Of a stretch of 64,000 nt of DNA, positions 7,518-15,365 are shown one piece after another. The notes beneath the pieces are model-generated. The model was given only the letters and a program-made list of their open reading frames with translations, was not told where the DNA came from and did not search any database. Numbering within the stretch: position 1 is the first letter of the stretch; every line of letters starts with the position of its first letter. The stretch is from Hydrocarboniphaga effusa AP103. GTDB taxonomy: Bacteria; Pseudomonadota; Gammaproteobacteria; Nevskiales; Nevskiaceae. The translations under genes and the position numbers were made by a program. The stretch lies in contig NZ_AKGD01000002.1 in NCBI RefSeq assembly GCF_000271305.1, positions 806,001 to 870,000 on the forward strand, read 5' to 3'.

Positions 7518-8846
7518 ATGGCCTCGACTTCCGCCGTCACCTCGTCCGGCCTCGGCTCGGGGCTCGATGTCGACGGCATCGTCACCAAGCTCGTCGCCGC
7601 CGACCGCAGCGCGGCCGACAAGCGCCTCGATACGCGCGCGACCAAGGCCCAGGTGCAGATCTCGGCGCTCGGTTCGATGCGCTCCTCGATGAGCTCGCTG
7701 CAGACCGTGCTCGCGAGTCTCAACGTTTCCGGGCTCGGCAAGCGCACGGCGACGGTATCGGACAGCTCCCTGTTCACGGCCACCGCGGGCACCACCGCGC
7801 AGGCCGGACAGACACAGATCGAAGTGCTCTCGCTGGCCAAGGCGCACAAGATCGGTTCGGCGGCGTTCGCCTCGTCGTCGACCGCGGTCGGCGCGGGAAC
7901 CTTCACGATCGGCGTCGGCAGCCAGTCGTTTTCGGTCGACCTGAGCGCGACGACGACGGTCGCCGGCCTGCGCGATGCGATCAATACCGCGACCGACAAC
8001 AAGGGCGTGACCGCAACGCTCGTACAGGAAGACACTGGCGTGCGCCTGGTGCTCACCGCATCGAGCACGGGAACCGCGAGCACGCTGTCGGTGACCAGCA
8101 GCGCGACGAGCTTCAGCGATCTGCAGCTCGCCAGCGACGCGCAGATCAAGGTCGACGGCTATACGCGCACGAGCAGCTACAACACGATCACCGGCGTCGT
8201 CGACGGCGTGAGCATCAACCTGCTCAAGGCGCAGGTCGGCACCACCGCGACGCTCACGGTGGCGGCCGATACCGACGCGGCCAAGGCCGGGCTCAAGAGC
8301 TTCGTCGATGCCTACAACTCGTTGCTGAGCACCTACAAAAGCCTGTCGGCCTACGATGCGAGCAGCAAGAGCGGCGGCGTGCTGATGGGCGATGCGAGCA
8401 CGCGCGCGGCGATGACCAACCTGCGCTCGGCGATGACCGGCACGGTCGAATCGGGCACCTACAAAATGCTTTCTCAGATCGGCATCAGCGCCAAGCTCGA
8501 CGGCTCGCTGAGCATCGACTCCACCAAGCTCGCCGAAGCGCTCGCCACCGATGGCAGCTCGGTGCAGAAGCTGTTCGCGTCGAGCGGCGGCTTGATCGAA
8601 CAGCTCAACGCCACGCTCAAGGCCTACACCGCCGACGACGGCCAGATCGACGTGCGGCTCGATGTGCTCAACGATCAGCTCGACAAGATCGCGGACGAAC
8701 GCACCGCGCTCGATACGCGCATGGACAAGCAGGAAGAACGCTACCGCAAGCAGTTCAGCTCGCTCGATGCGATCGTCAGCAAGTACAACAACGTCGCGAG
8801 CTATCTCGACCAGATGGACAACGAGCGCTACAAGCTCAAGTCGTGA
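7518..8846 (+). CDS. fliD: flagellar hook-associated protein 2 (filament cap)
   Basis: A 442-residue FliD, the pentameric cap that folds flagellin at the filament tip. The N-terminal family region SGLGSGLDVDGIVTKLVAADR is intact. The middle is a Ser/Thr-rich D2-D3 region. The C-terminal coiled domain (KAGLKSFVDAYNSLL, then LDTRMDKQEERYRKQF) is intact. Length is typical of a short FliD. Neighbours are flaG upstream and the export chaperone gene fliS downstream. Confidence 0.96.
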   Translation: MASTSAVTSSGLGSGLDVDGIVTKLVAADRSAADKRLDTRATKAQVQISALGSMRSSMSSLQTVLASLNVSGLGKRTATVSDSSLFTATAGTTAQAGQTQIEVLSLAKAHKIGSAAFASSSTAVGAGTFTIGVGSQSFSVDLSATTTVAGLRDAINTATDNKGVTATLVQEDTGVRLVLTASSTGTASTLSVTSSATSFSDLQLASDAQIKVDGYTRTSSYNTITGVVDGVSINLLKAQVGTTATLTVAADTDAAKAGLKSFVDAYNSLLSTYKSLSAYDASSKSGGVLMGDASTRAAMTNLRSAMTGTVESGTYKMLSQIGISAKLDGSLSIDSTKLAEALATDGSSVQKLFASSGGLIEQLNATLKAYTADDGQIDVRLDVLNDQLDKIADERTALDTRMDKQEERYRKQFSSLDAIVSKYNNVASYLDQMDNERYKLKS

Positions 8847-8860
8847 AAACCTTCGCAAAG

Positions 8861-8920
8861 CCTTCAGTTTTCGCCGAATCCGCCGATGTTTGAAGCATCG
8901 ACGCATCACTGAAGGAACCG
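8861..8920 (+). promoter_or_regulatory. nested hairpin covering the fliS ribosome-binding site
   Basis: CCTTCAGT (8861-8868) pairs with ACTGAAGG (8908-8915). Inside it CGATG (8884-8888) pairs with CATCG (8896-8900). The outer 3' arm includes most of the AAGGA Shine-Dalgarno (8912-8916) that serves the fliS ATG at 8924. Folding would hide the site, so fliS translation may depend on unfolding, for example by ribosomes finishing fliD. Confidence 0.45.
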
Positions 8921-8923
8921 GGC

Positions 8924-9334
8924 ATGTCACCCTCGATGGCCACCGCAGCGCGCATGCGCTACTACCACCAGACCGCTTCGGCCGCCGTCGCCGAGGAAGC
9001 GAGTCCGCACCGTCTCATCAGCATGTTGTACGACGGCGTGCTCGAGCGGCTGGCGATCGCACGCTCCTCGATCGCGCGTCGCGACGTGACCGCCAAGTTG
9101 CGCGCCATCAACGGTGCGATGGCGATCGTCGAGCATCTGCGGCTGGTGCTCGATCACCAGGCCGGAGGCGAAATCTCCGCGCGCCTCGATTCGCTCTACG
9201 ACTACATGCTGCGCCGCATGACGCAGGCCAACGCGAGCCACGATGCCGATGCGCTCGCGGAGGTATCGGGCCTGGTCATGACGATCAAATCCGGCTGGGA
9301 CCAGATCGATCCTGCCTTGCAGGAAAACCGCTGA
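8924..9334 (+). CDS. fliS: flagellin export chaperone FliS
   Basis: A 136-residue FliS. It binds the flagellin C-terminus in the cytoplasm and prevents premature polymerisation before export. Family features seen: the YHQTASAAVAEEASPHRLISMLYDG segment region near residues 15-40, an all-helical pattern, and AMAIVEHLRLVLDHQAGGEI. The start is the ATG with AAGGA 7 nt upstream. It is followed 13 nt later by a PilZ-like gene, as in related flagellar clusters. Confidence 0.94.
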   Translation: MSPSMATAARMRYYHQTASAAVAEEASPHRLISMLYDGVLERLAIARSSIARRDVTAKLRAINGAMAIVEHLRLVLDHQAGGEISARLDSLYDYMLRRMTQANASHDADALAEVSGLVMTIKSGWDQIDPALQENR

Positions 9335-9347
9335 AAAACTCCATGCC

Positions 9348-9878
9348 ATGAACGCCGACGGACCATTGAGCTATCGCGTCGAGGCGCCCATGCGGTGGGT
9401 CGCGGTCGACGGCGCCTTCGACGCCGCGGCGATCGACTACTGGTCCGAAGCGAACCTGCGCGTGCTCACGCAGATCGCGCAGTTCGAGGAGCGCGGCGTG
9501 CCGGTCGAGCAGCCGACGCCGCAGGATCTCGAAATCCAGCGCCTGCACGCCAAGCTCGATCTGCTGCTCGGCGCGGTTGCCGAACTCGCGCCACGCTTTC
9601 TCGATCGCCCGCCGCGCCAGCCGCTGCAGCTGTCCTGGCGCAGCCTGAGCTTTCCGGCCGATGCGCAGACACCGGCGATCGGCAGCTTCGGCCTCGTCGA
9701 AGTCCACCTGCACGCCCTCGTGCTGCAACCGCTGCGCTGGCCCGCGCGCATGGAGCAGGTGAGCGCGGGCATCGCGCAAGCCGAACTGCTGGCCGCGAAC
9801 GATGCGGCGCAACAGGCGCTGGAGCGTCACGTGTTCCAGCAGCATCGAAGGGCGATCGCGGCTGCGCGGCGCAGCTGA
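9348..9878 (+). CDS. putative atypical PilZ-like flagellar protein
   Basis: A 176-residue soluble protein directly behind fliS, in the position where xanthomonads carry a PilZ-domain protein. I do not see the RxxxR and (D/N)xSxxG c-di-GMP motifs, so if it is a PilZ fold it belongs to the non-binding type. A helical stretch around residues 55-80 (LEIQRLHAKLDLLLGAVAEL) could be a coiled coil. The beta-rich middle (LQLSWRSLSFPAD, FGLVEVHLHALVLQPLRWPA) fits a small barrel. The functional call depends mostly on position. Confidence 0.6.
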   Translation: MNADGPLSYRVEAPMRWVAVDGAFDAAAIDYWSEANLRVLTQIAQFEERGVPVEQPTPQDLEIQRLHAKLDLLLGAVAELAPRFLDRPPRQPLQLSWRSLSFPADAQTPAIGSFGLVEVHLHALVLQPLRWPARMEQVSAGIAQAELLAANDAAQQALERHVFQQHRRAIAAARRS

Positions 9879-9882
9879 AAAC

Positions 9883-10089
9883 TCAGGCAGCAACGGCCGC
9901 GGTCATGTTGCCGGCGTTCGAAGCCGAAAAGCGATTCCACAGCTTCTCGTGAAAGTAGAAACCCACGGTGTTGCAGCAGGGCTCGACGAGCGCGATGAGC
10001 CCGCCGGTGACCCAGCTGCCCGTCATCAGATAGACCACGGTGAACGCCACCGTGAAGTGCATGCAGGCGAAGGTGAGTGTCTTGAGCAT
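9883..10089 (-). CDS. DUF2061 small membrane protein
   Basis: A 68-residue membrane protein of the DUF2061 type. Two hydrophobic segments surround the family core TGSWVTGGLIALVEP, and the conserved FYFHEKLWNR follows. The ATG at 10089 is preceded by GGGAGCAG. A longer frame from 10152 adds residues without family similarity. Function is unknown. It runs convergent to the flagellar genes, ending 4 nt from the PilZ-like stop. Confidence 0.8.
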   Translation of the reverse strand: MLKTLTFACMHFTVAFTVVYLMTGSWVTGGLIALVEPCCNTVGFYFHEKLWNRFSASNAGNMTAAVAA

Positions 10090-10176
10090 GGTCTGCTCCC
10101 GCGGAAATGGAGTGACCTGGATGATAGATATTCTCAACAAGTACGCCAGCAAAAGCTTTTCATCGAGCCGATAGGC

Positions 10177-10398
10177 TCAGGCTGTCGAGCTCGATGCGGC
10201 TGCGCTGGCTTCGGCGCAGCGGCGGCAAATGCAGGCGCGCGCCTTGGCTTCGACCGGCACGCGCGCGAGCAGCGATTCGCTAAAGGCCAGCTTCGTGCAC
10301 CAGCAGGTTTCGCTGCAGGTGGAGCAGGCCATTTTGCAATCGTTGCGCTGCCCGCACAGTGGGCAGCGTGCCGGATCGACGGACGTGGCGATGCTCAC
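10177..10398 (-). CDS. cysteine-rich CWC family protein
   Basis: A 73-residue protein with eleven cysteines arranged as CPLCGQRNDC, CSTCSETCWC and CICRRC, matching the cysteine-rich CWC family. The pattern suggests metal binding, probably zinc. It starts 4 nt after the stop of the upstream hypothetical gene, so it is the last gene of a three-gene operon (11259 to 10177). No catalytic role is known for the family. Confidence 0.8.
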   Translation of the reverse strand: MSIATSVDPARCPLCGQRNDCKMACSTCSETCWCTKLAFSESLLARVPVEAKARACICRRCAEASAAASSSTA

Positions 10399-10402
10399 GC
10401 GA

Positions 10403-10759
10403 TCAGTGCGGATGCTCGGGCGACTGCGCTTTCTTCTCGGCCGGCTTGGGCTCGACGATGGTGTCGTAGACCATCAGCGAGCTGCCGTCGCGCAGCGCTT
10501 CGGCATAGCAGGAGGCGAACGGCTCGTCGGTCTGCTCGGCGGCTTCGGGCGGCAGCGTGCCGGCCTTGGTGAAGTCGATTTCGGTCCAGCCGCCGCGCAG
10601 CACGGCGATTTCGGCGGCGTCGAAGTCGTGATCGCTGCCAGCGTGCTGGCGGAGCAGCACGAGCATCGGGTGATGCTCGCCGACCGGAAAGCGACCGCCC
10701 CTGGCCACGCGGGCCACGGCCATGAACATGTGGATTTCGAATTGGCTGGCCTGAGTCAT
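10403..10759 (-). CDS. hypothetical protein
   Basis: A 118-residue soluble, acidic protein without a signal peptide and with a Pro/Lys tail (EPKPAEKKAQ). I do not recognise a family. Its ATG overlaps the stop of the upstream exported coiled-coil protein by 4 nt (ATGA), and the CWC protein follows after 4 nt, so the three genes are one translation-coupled unit. It could be a small alpha/beta protein (VARGGRFPVGEHHPML, then GGWTEIDFTKAG). Confidence 0.7.
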   Translation of the reverse strand: MTQASQFEIHMFMAVARVARGGRFPVGEHHPMLVLLRQHAGSDHDFDAAEIAVLRGGWTEIDFTKAGTLPPEAAEQTDEPFASCYAEALRDGSSLMVYDTIVEPKPAEKKAQSPEHPH

Positions 10760-11259
10760 TTGCTGGGTTCGTCGAAGTAGGGCACCACCACGTCGGACAG
10801 CCCGGCGCGCATCGCCTGCTGCGAGGCCTCGGGCATGCCGTGGAAATCGGTGCGCCGGTAAGGGCGGTTGGAACAGTTTCGATCGTATTGCGTGCGCACC
10901 GCGTTGATGTCGGTGATCTGCTGGCGCAGCTGCGCGATCCTGGTGTTGAACGCGGCGAGGTCCGCGTTGTGCTGCTTTTGCCTCTCGGCCAGCGCGAGCG
11001 AGCCTTTCATGTCATCGGGTTTCAGCGCTTCGGCTTCGGCCTTGAGCTGCATCGACTTCGCGTCGTAGGCGGATTTCTGCGCGTTGGCGTCGAAGCTCTC
11101 GCTCGTGAGGCGGGCCGATTCGCTGCGCAGCGTCTGCACTTGCGTCGCGCAGCGGTTGAGCTCGTCGCGCGTGAGCGCGCCCGCATCGGCCGCGAATGCG
11201 TTGGAACCCGCCTGCACGAGCAGCGTTGCGGCGATGGCGTGGGCGAGAGATCGAATCAT
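10756..11259 (-). CDS. exported coiled-coil hypothetical protein
   Basis: A 167-residue protein with a signal peptide (residues about 1-23, cleavage after AFA in SNAFAADAG). It is followed by a long helical region (about residues 30-130) rich in Gln, Ser and Ala with heptad character, and it has two cysteines (near residues 37 and 137). It is probably periplasmic. ATG 11259 opens the signal peptide. The upstream frame extension lacks one. First gene of the three-gene operon. Family not recognised. Confidence 0.72.
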   Translation of the reverse strand: MIRSLAHAIAATLLVQAGSNAFAADAGALTRDELNRCATQVQTLRSESARLTSESFDANAQKSAYDAKSMQLKAEAEALKPDDMKGSLALAERQKQHNADLAAFNTRIAQLRQQITDINAVRTQYDRNCSNRPYRRTDFHGMPEASQQAMRAGLSDVVVPYFDEPSK

Positions 11260-11329
11260 GGCGGGCTCCGGCGTGGCAAGTGCGGCTTCGGTCGGGTTCG
11301 CATTATGCCGTGCGCGCCGGCCGGCCCGG

Positions 11330-12940
11330 TCAGTCCTGCAGGATCGCCTGCGCCGCATTGCGTCCGCAGGCGCCCATCACGCCGCCGCCTGGATGCGTCG
11401 CGGCCCCGCATAGATACAACCCTGGCAACGGCGTGCGGTAGTCGCTCCAGCCGGGCACCGGGCGGAACGTGAACAGCTGATGCAGCGGCATCGCGCCTTG
11501 GAAGATGTTGCCGCCCGTGAGTCCGAAGCGCGCTTCGAGATCGGGCGGCGCGAGCACCTGCCGATGCAGGATCGAACGCTCGAAGTTCGGTGCGTAGCGC
11601 GTGATCTCGGCCACGCAGCGATCGGCGAAGCGCTCGCGCTGCTCGTCCCAAGTGGTGCCCTTGAGCGCATATGGCGCGTACTGCACGAACAGGCCGACGA
11701 TGTGATGCCCGGCCGGCGCGAGCGTGGTGTCGACGCTGCTCGGAATCGTCATCTCGATCACCGGGCGCTCGGACAGCCCGCCACGCCGAGCATCTTCGTA
11801 AGCGCGCTCGATGTACTCGGGCGTCGCGCCGATGTGGATCGTGCCGCGATGCTGCGGTCCCGGCGCGGAACCTTCGTTGGGGCGCGCGATGAAATCGGGC
11901 AGTTCGGAAACCGCGAGGTTGATCTTCACGCTCGCCGAGGCGTAGTCGATGCGTTTCACCGCGGCCGCGAACGGTGCGGGTAGATCGCCGTCGGACAGCA
12001 GCTGGCCGAAGGTCACGGCGGCGGTCGCGTTCGAGACCACGCGCCGCGCTTCGATGACTTCGCCATCCGCCAGCTGCACGCCGACCGCGCGACCCTCGCG
12101 CACGAGAATGCGGGCCACCGGCGCATCGCAGCGGATCTGCGCGCCGAAGCGCTGCGCGGACGCGGCCATCGCGTTCGTCAGCGCGCCCATGCCGCCTTCG
12201 ACATAACCCCAGACGCCGCGCGCGCCACCGGCCATGCCCATGACGTGATGCAGCAGCACGTAGGCGGTGCCGGGCGCCGAGGGCGGAGCGAAGGTGCCGA
12301 TGATGGCGTCGGTGGCGAGCGTGCCCTTGAGTTCGTCCGACTCGAACCAGCGATCGAGGATCGGCGTCGCCGGGCCGGTCAGCACCTCGATCGCCTCGGG
12401 CAGATCTTCGCCGAGCGATTCGAAGGCCTTGAGCACCGAGCGTCCGCGCAGCAGGTTGCGCAGCTTGTGCGCCAGCCCGCGTCGCCGCCAGCTGCCCGGC
12501 ATCGGCAGCAGCTCGGGCGGGGTTTTCATGAGCGTCGGTTCGAGCGTTTCGGCGATGCGCGAAAGCCAGGCTTCGTAGCGCGGATAGGCTTCGGCGTCGC
12601 GCTTCGAGAACTTCGAAATCTCGCGATGATTGAGCGCCGCATCCGGTCCCATCAGCAGCGAGCGGCCGTCCTCGAAGGGCGTGAACGAAGAAGGCGAACG
12701 CGGCAGCACTTTGTAGCCATGCTCGCGCAGGCGCAGCTCGCGTTCGACCTCGGGCAGCAGCAGGCTGATGACGTAGGACGCGGTGGAGCAGCGATAGCCG
12801 GGCGCGAGTTCTTCGGTGACCGCGGCACCGCCGACGAGGCCACGGCGTTCGAGCACCAGCACGTTCTGTCCGGCACGCGCGAGATAGGCCGCGCAGACCA
12901 GGCCATTGTGGCCGCCGCCGATGATGAGGGTGTCGAGCAT
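11330..12940 (-). CDS. FAD-dependent oxidoreductase, phytoene desaturase/PYROXD2-like
   Basis: A 536-residue flavoprotein of the CrtI/PYROXD2 type. The N-terminal FAD-binding motif DTLIIGGGHNGLVCAAYLARAG (GxGxxG) and the ERRGLVGGAAVTEE strand are complete. The C-terminal FAD motif appears in PLPGLYLCGAATHPGGGVMG. It lies alone, so a carotenoid role is not indicated: no crt genes are nearby. Substrate unknown. The ATG at 12940 starts right at the Rossmann fold. An ATG five codons earlier (12955) is also possible. Confidence 0.85.
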   Translation of the reverse strand: MLDTLIIGGGHNGLVCAAYLARAGQNVLVLERRGLVGGAAVTEELAPGYRCSTASYVISLLLPEVERELRLREHGYKVLPRSPSSFTPFEDGRSLLMGPDAALNHREISKFSKRDAEAYPRYEAWLSRIAETLEPTLMKTPPELLPMPGSWRRRGLAHKLRNLLRGRSVLKAFESLGEDLPEAIEVLTGPATPILDRWFESDELKGTLATDAIIGTFAPPSAPGTAYVLLHHVMGMAGGARGVWGYVEGGMGALTNAMAASAQRFGAQIRCDAPVARILVREGRAVGVQLADGEVIEARRVVSNATAAVTFGQLLSDGDLPAPFAAAVKRIDYASASVKINLAVSELPDFIARPNEGSAPGPQHRGTIHIGATPEYIERAYEDARRGGLSERPVIEMTIPSSVDTTLAPAGHHIVGLFVQYAPYALKGTTWDEQRERFADRCVAEITRYAPNFERSILHRQVLAPPDLEARFGLTGGNIFQGAMPLHQLFTFRPVPGWSDYRTPLPGLYLCGAATHPGGGVMGACGRNAAQAILQD

Positions 12941-13021
12941 GGCGCACCGTATCACGCCTGCGGGACGGATCAGCGGCCTGGCCGCGTAACCCGCCGTTCG
13001 TTCGAGGATCGATAATGCAGG

Positions 13022-13049
13022 GCGGGTTGCCGGCTTCGGCTCAACCCGC
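13022..13049 (-). terminator. hairpin after the DUF6489 gene
   Basis: GCGGGTTG (13022-13029) and CAACCCGC (13042-13049) enclose an inner CCG/CGG helix. It lies 27 nt beyond the DUF6489 stop in the direction of transcription. No clear T-run follows, so termination is uncertain. Confidence 0.35.
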
Positions 13050-13075
13050 GGGCACTGCTGAAACGAGCGCCTGGA

Positions 13076-13483
13076 TCAGGCCGGCGTTTCATCCGCAGTC
13101 GCCCGGGCCTTGCGTGCCGCACGCTTGCGCGGCGCTTTCTTTGCCGCGGTCCGGGCGGCCGGGGTGCCTCGCTTGTTGCGGGATCGCTTGCTCGATGCGG
13201 TCTGGGCTTTCGCCGCCCGCTCGGCGGCGGCTTCGACTTCGACAAGCACCTCGTCGTCGTCCTTGGGCACGAGCACGTCGCGCAGGCGGCGCCAGCCTGG
13301 CGTGCGCTTGATCAGGTCGAAACTGCCCTGGATGACGGCCGACGGATCGAAATTCTCGCCCGCCTGGCTGACCTTGTTGCGCAGGAAGCGTACGACGTCG
13401 TCCTGCAGGCCGGCGACGTCGGGCAGGCCGAGGATGCGGCGCAATTCCTCGGGCTTGAGGTCGATCTCGATCTTGATCTGCAT
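13076..13483 (-). CDS. DUF6489 protein with a histone-like basic tail
   Basis: A 135-residue protein. The N-terminal 80 residues match the DUF6489 type (MQIKIEIDLKPEELRRILGLPDV, then a helix DDVVRFLRNKV). The C-terminal 45 residues are a Lys/Arg/Ala-rich tail (AARTAAKKAPRKRAARKAR) like those of histone H1-type bacterial proteins. Such tails usually bind nucleic acid or polyanions. The family is sometimes found near phasin-like proteins, but no polyhydroxyalkanoate gene is visible here. Function unknown. Confidence 0.75.
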   Translation of the reverse strand: MQIKIEIDLKPEELRRILGLPDVAGLQDDVVRFLRNKVSQAGENFDPSAVIQGSFDLIKRTPGWRRLRDVLVPKDDDEVLVEVEAAAERAAKAQTASSKRSRNKRGTPAARTAAKKAPRKRAARKARATADETPA

Positions 13484-13525
13484 GCGGGCCGTCCTGGTTT
13501 GCGATGCGGCGAGACTACGCCCAGA

Positions 13526-13906
13526 TCAAGCCGAAATCACGAACAGCGCGATCACGCAGGCCTGCGCACCGATCCAGGCGATCGAACGCAGCGTGGCCAG
13601 GTTGGCGAGGTAGAGCACGCCATAGACGACGCGCAGTGCGAGGAAGGCCAATGCCAGCGTATCGACGCGCCCCTGATCGGCGTGCAGCAGGTGCGCGACG
13701 ATGACCGCCGCCGCGAACAGCGGAAACGCCTCGAAGCTGTTGAGCTGCACGGCATTGGCGCGCTTGCGCCAGCCGTCGAGCCCGGCAAGGAAGTCGCGCG
13801 GATTGTTGTTGTCGAAGCGGCCACCGCCGAACTTGGCGGCGCCGACGAAAGGCAAATGCAGGAAACCGGCCGCCAGGATGCACCACAGGGCAATCGTCAT
13901 CGTCAT
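13526..13906 (-). CDS. MAPEG family membrane protein
   Basis: A 126-residue protein with four hydrophobic segments and the MAPEG hallmark loop FDNNNPRDFL, followed by RANAVQLNSFEAFPLFAA. MAPEG proteins are membrane proteins related to microsomal glutathione transferases. The bacterial members are mostly uncharacterised. I chose ATG 13906 because GGAGGAG sits directly before it. An ATG five codons earlier (13921) overlaps that site. Confidence 0.88.
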   Translation of the reverse strand: MTMTIALWCILAAGFLHLPFVGAAKFGGGRFDNNNPRDFLAGLDGWRKRANAVQLNSFEAFPLFAAAVIVAHLLHADQGRVDTLALAFLALRVVYGVLYLANLATLRSIAWIGAQACVIALFVISA

Positions 13907-13941
13907 CTCCTCCCCCTCCATCGTCGTGTCGAGCTGGCGGC

Positions 13942-14838
13942 TCAGGCGGTCAGCAGGCGCTGCGCCTTGCGGTACTGATCGCCGGTGTGCCGGATGACGT
14001 CGTCAGGCAGATGCGGCCCGGGCGCCTGCTTGTTCCAGTCCAGGGTTTCGAGGTAATCGCGGACGATCTGCTTGTCGAAACTCGGCGGGCTGATGCCGGG
14101 CTGGTAGGTCTCGGCGGGCCAGAAGCGCGAGGAATCCGGCGTCAGCACCTCGTCGATCAGGTGCAGCGTGCCGGCCTCGTCGACGCCGAATTCGAACTTG
14201 GTGTCGGCGATGATGATGCCGCGCTGCAGCGCGTAGGCCGAGGCTTCGGCGTAGATGCGCAGCGTGGTGTCGCGCAGCTGGCGGGCGAGGTCGGCCCCGA
14301 TGCGCTTCTCGACTTCGGCGTAATCGATGTTCTCGTCGTGGCTGCCGACCGGGGCCTTGTCGGCCGGCGTGAAGATCGGTTCGGGCAGCTTGTCGGCCAT
14401 CTTCAGACCCGCCGGCAGCGGGATGCCGCAGACCGCGCCGGTGGCCTGGTAATCCTTCCAGCCCGATCCGATCAGATAGCCGCGCGCCACGCATTCGATC
14501 GGCAGCGCCCTGAGCTTCTTGACGATCACGGCACGGCCTTCGCATTGGGCGAGTTCGTGTGGCTTGAGCCAATCGACGAGGCGCATTTCGGGCGCCATCT
14601 GATTGGGCAGCAGGCTGCTGAAACGGCGCATCCAGAATTCGGTCAGCGCGGTCAGCACCGCGCCCTTGCCCGGAATCGGGTCGGGCAGGATCACGTCGAA
14701 GGCCGAGAGCCGGTCGCTCGTGACGATGAGCATGTGCGCATCGCCGACGGCGTAGATGTCGCGAACCTTGCCGCGATGCAGGCGGGGCAGGCTGTCGATG
14801 GAGGATTCGAACAGCGCGGAAGCGGGAGCGTTGGACAT
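13942..14838 (-). CDS. purC: phosphoribosylaminoimidazole-succinocarboxamide synthase (SAICAR synthase)
   Basis: A 298-residue SAICAR synthase that joins CAIR and aspartate with ATP in purine synthesis. Seen: the N-terminal [12 protein letters not shown] nucleotide-binding loop, [29 protein letters not shown] and the [10 protein letters not shown] signature. Length fits the longer, yeast-like/xanthomonad form rather than the 237-residue E. coli form. ATG 14838 opens a family-typical start. The frame stays open upstream without similarity. purD lies 530 bp away on the other strand. Confidence 0.96.
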   Translation of the reverse strand: MSNAPASALFESSIDSLPRLHRGKVRDIYAVGDAHMLIVTSDRLSAFDVILPDPIPGKGAVLTALTEFWMRRFSSLLPNQMAPEMRLVDWLKPHELAQCEGRAVIVKKLRALPIECVARGYLIGSGWKDYQATGAVCGIPLPAGLKMADKLPEPIFTPADKAPVGSHDENIDYAEVEKRIGADLARQLRDTTLRIYAEASAYALQRGIIIADTKFEFGVDEAGTLHLIDEVLTPDSSRFWPAETYQPGISPPSFDKQIVRDYLETLDWNKQAPGPHLPDDVIRHTGDQYRKAQRLLTA

Positions 14839-14981
14839 GCTGAAGGCGTCGGCGGGCGAAAGAAGGGGCGAATGATAGCGCGCCCCGGTCGATCGCCGGT
14901 CCAGTTTCCGTCCGCTCGCATGGCGGGTGCCGGGCCGGGCAATCCGCAATAATGAGGGATCAATCAGGGAGCCATGAAACG

Positions 14982-15227
14982 ATGCTGACCATGCTGTTGG
15001 AGATGGGGTTGTACGGGCTCGGGGCGATCGTGCTGCTTTATCTCGTGTACACGCTGTTCTTTGCCTCGGGCTCCAACAGCGAGGGTTCCCCGGAGCAAAA
15101 GAAGCCCAAGAGCACGCGTCGTTTCGAGCGACGTGAGGGCGAGCGCGGCGATCGTCGCAAGAAGGACATCGGCCCGCCGCCCGGTACGCCCGAGCGTCGC
15201 CAGGGCAATCGCCGCTCGCGCGACTGA
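14982..15227 (+). CDS. small membrane protein with charged tail
   Basis: An 81-residue protein with one hydrophobic segment (about residues 2-26, [20 protein letters not shown] region) and a strongly basic, Arg-rich C-terminal tail ([16 protein letters not shown]). It resembles a single-pass protein with a cytoplasmic nucleic-acid- or membrane-binding tail. No family recognised. The ATG at 14982 begins the hydrophobic segment. A longer in-frame start at 14952 exists. Between purC and purD, no evident partner. Confidence 0.6.
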   Translation: MLTMLLEMGLYGLGAIVLLYLVYTLFFASGSNSEGSPEQKKPKSTRRFERREGERGDRRKKDIGPPPGTPERRQGNRRSRD

Positions 15228-15365
15228 GCGCGCCTGAAGGCCGAGACGCCGCCGCGCCGGGCGACTCGCCTGTCCGCATTCGCTACCCTATGCGCCTTTT
15301 CCGGCGCCCTCTCCGGCGCGCCGTAGCGGGCTCACAGGCGGGGATTACGGATGACGAAGGCAGCG

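Noticed and set aside
11330..12940. Carotenoid biosynthesis (crtI) assignment for the FAD oxidoreductase
   Set aside because: No other crt gene nearby, and the sequence resembles the PYROXD2-like branch of the superfamily.
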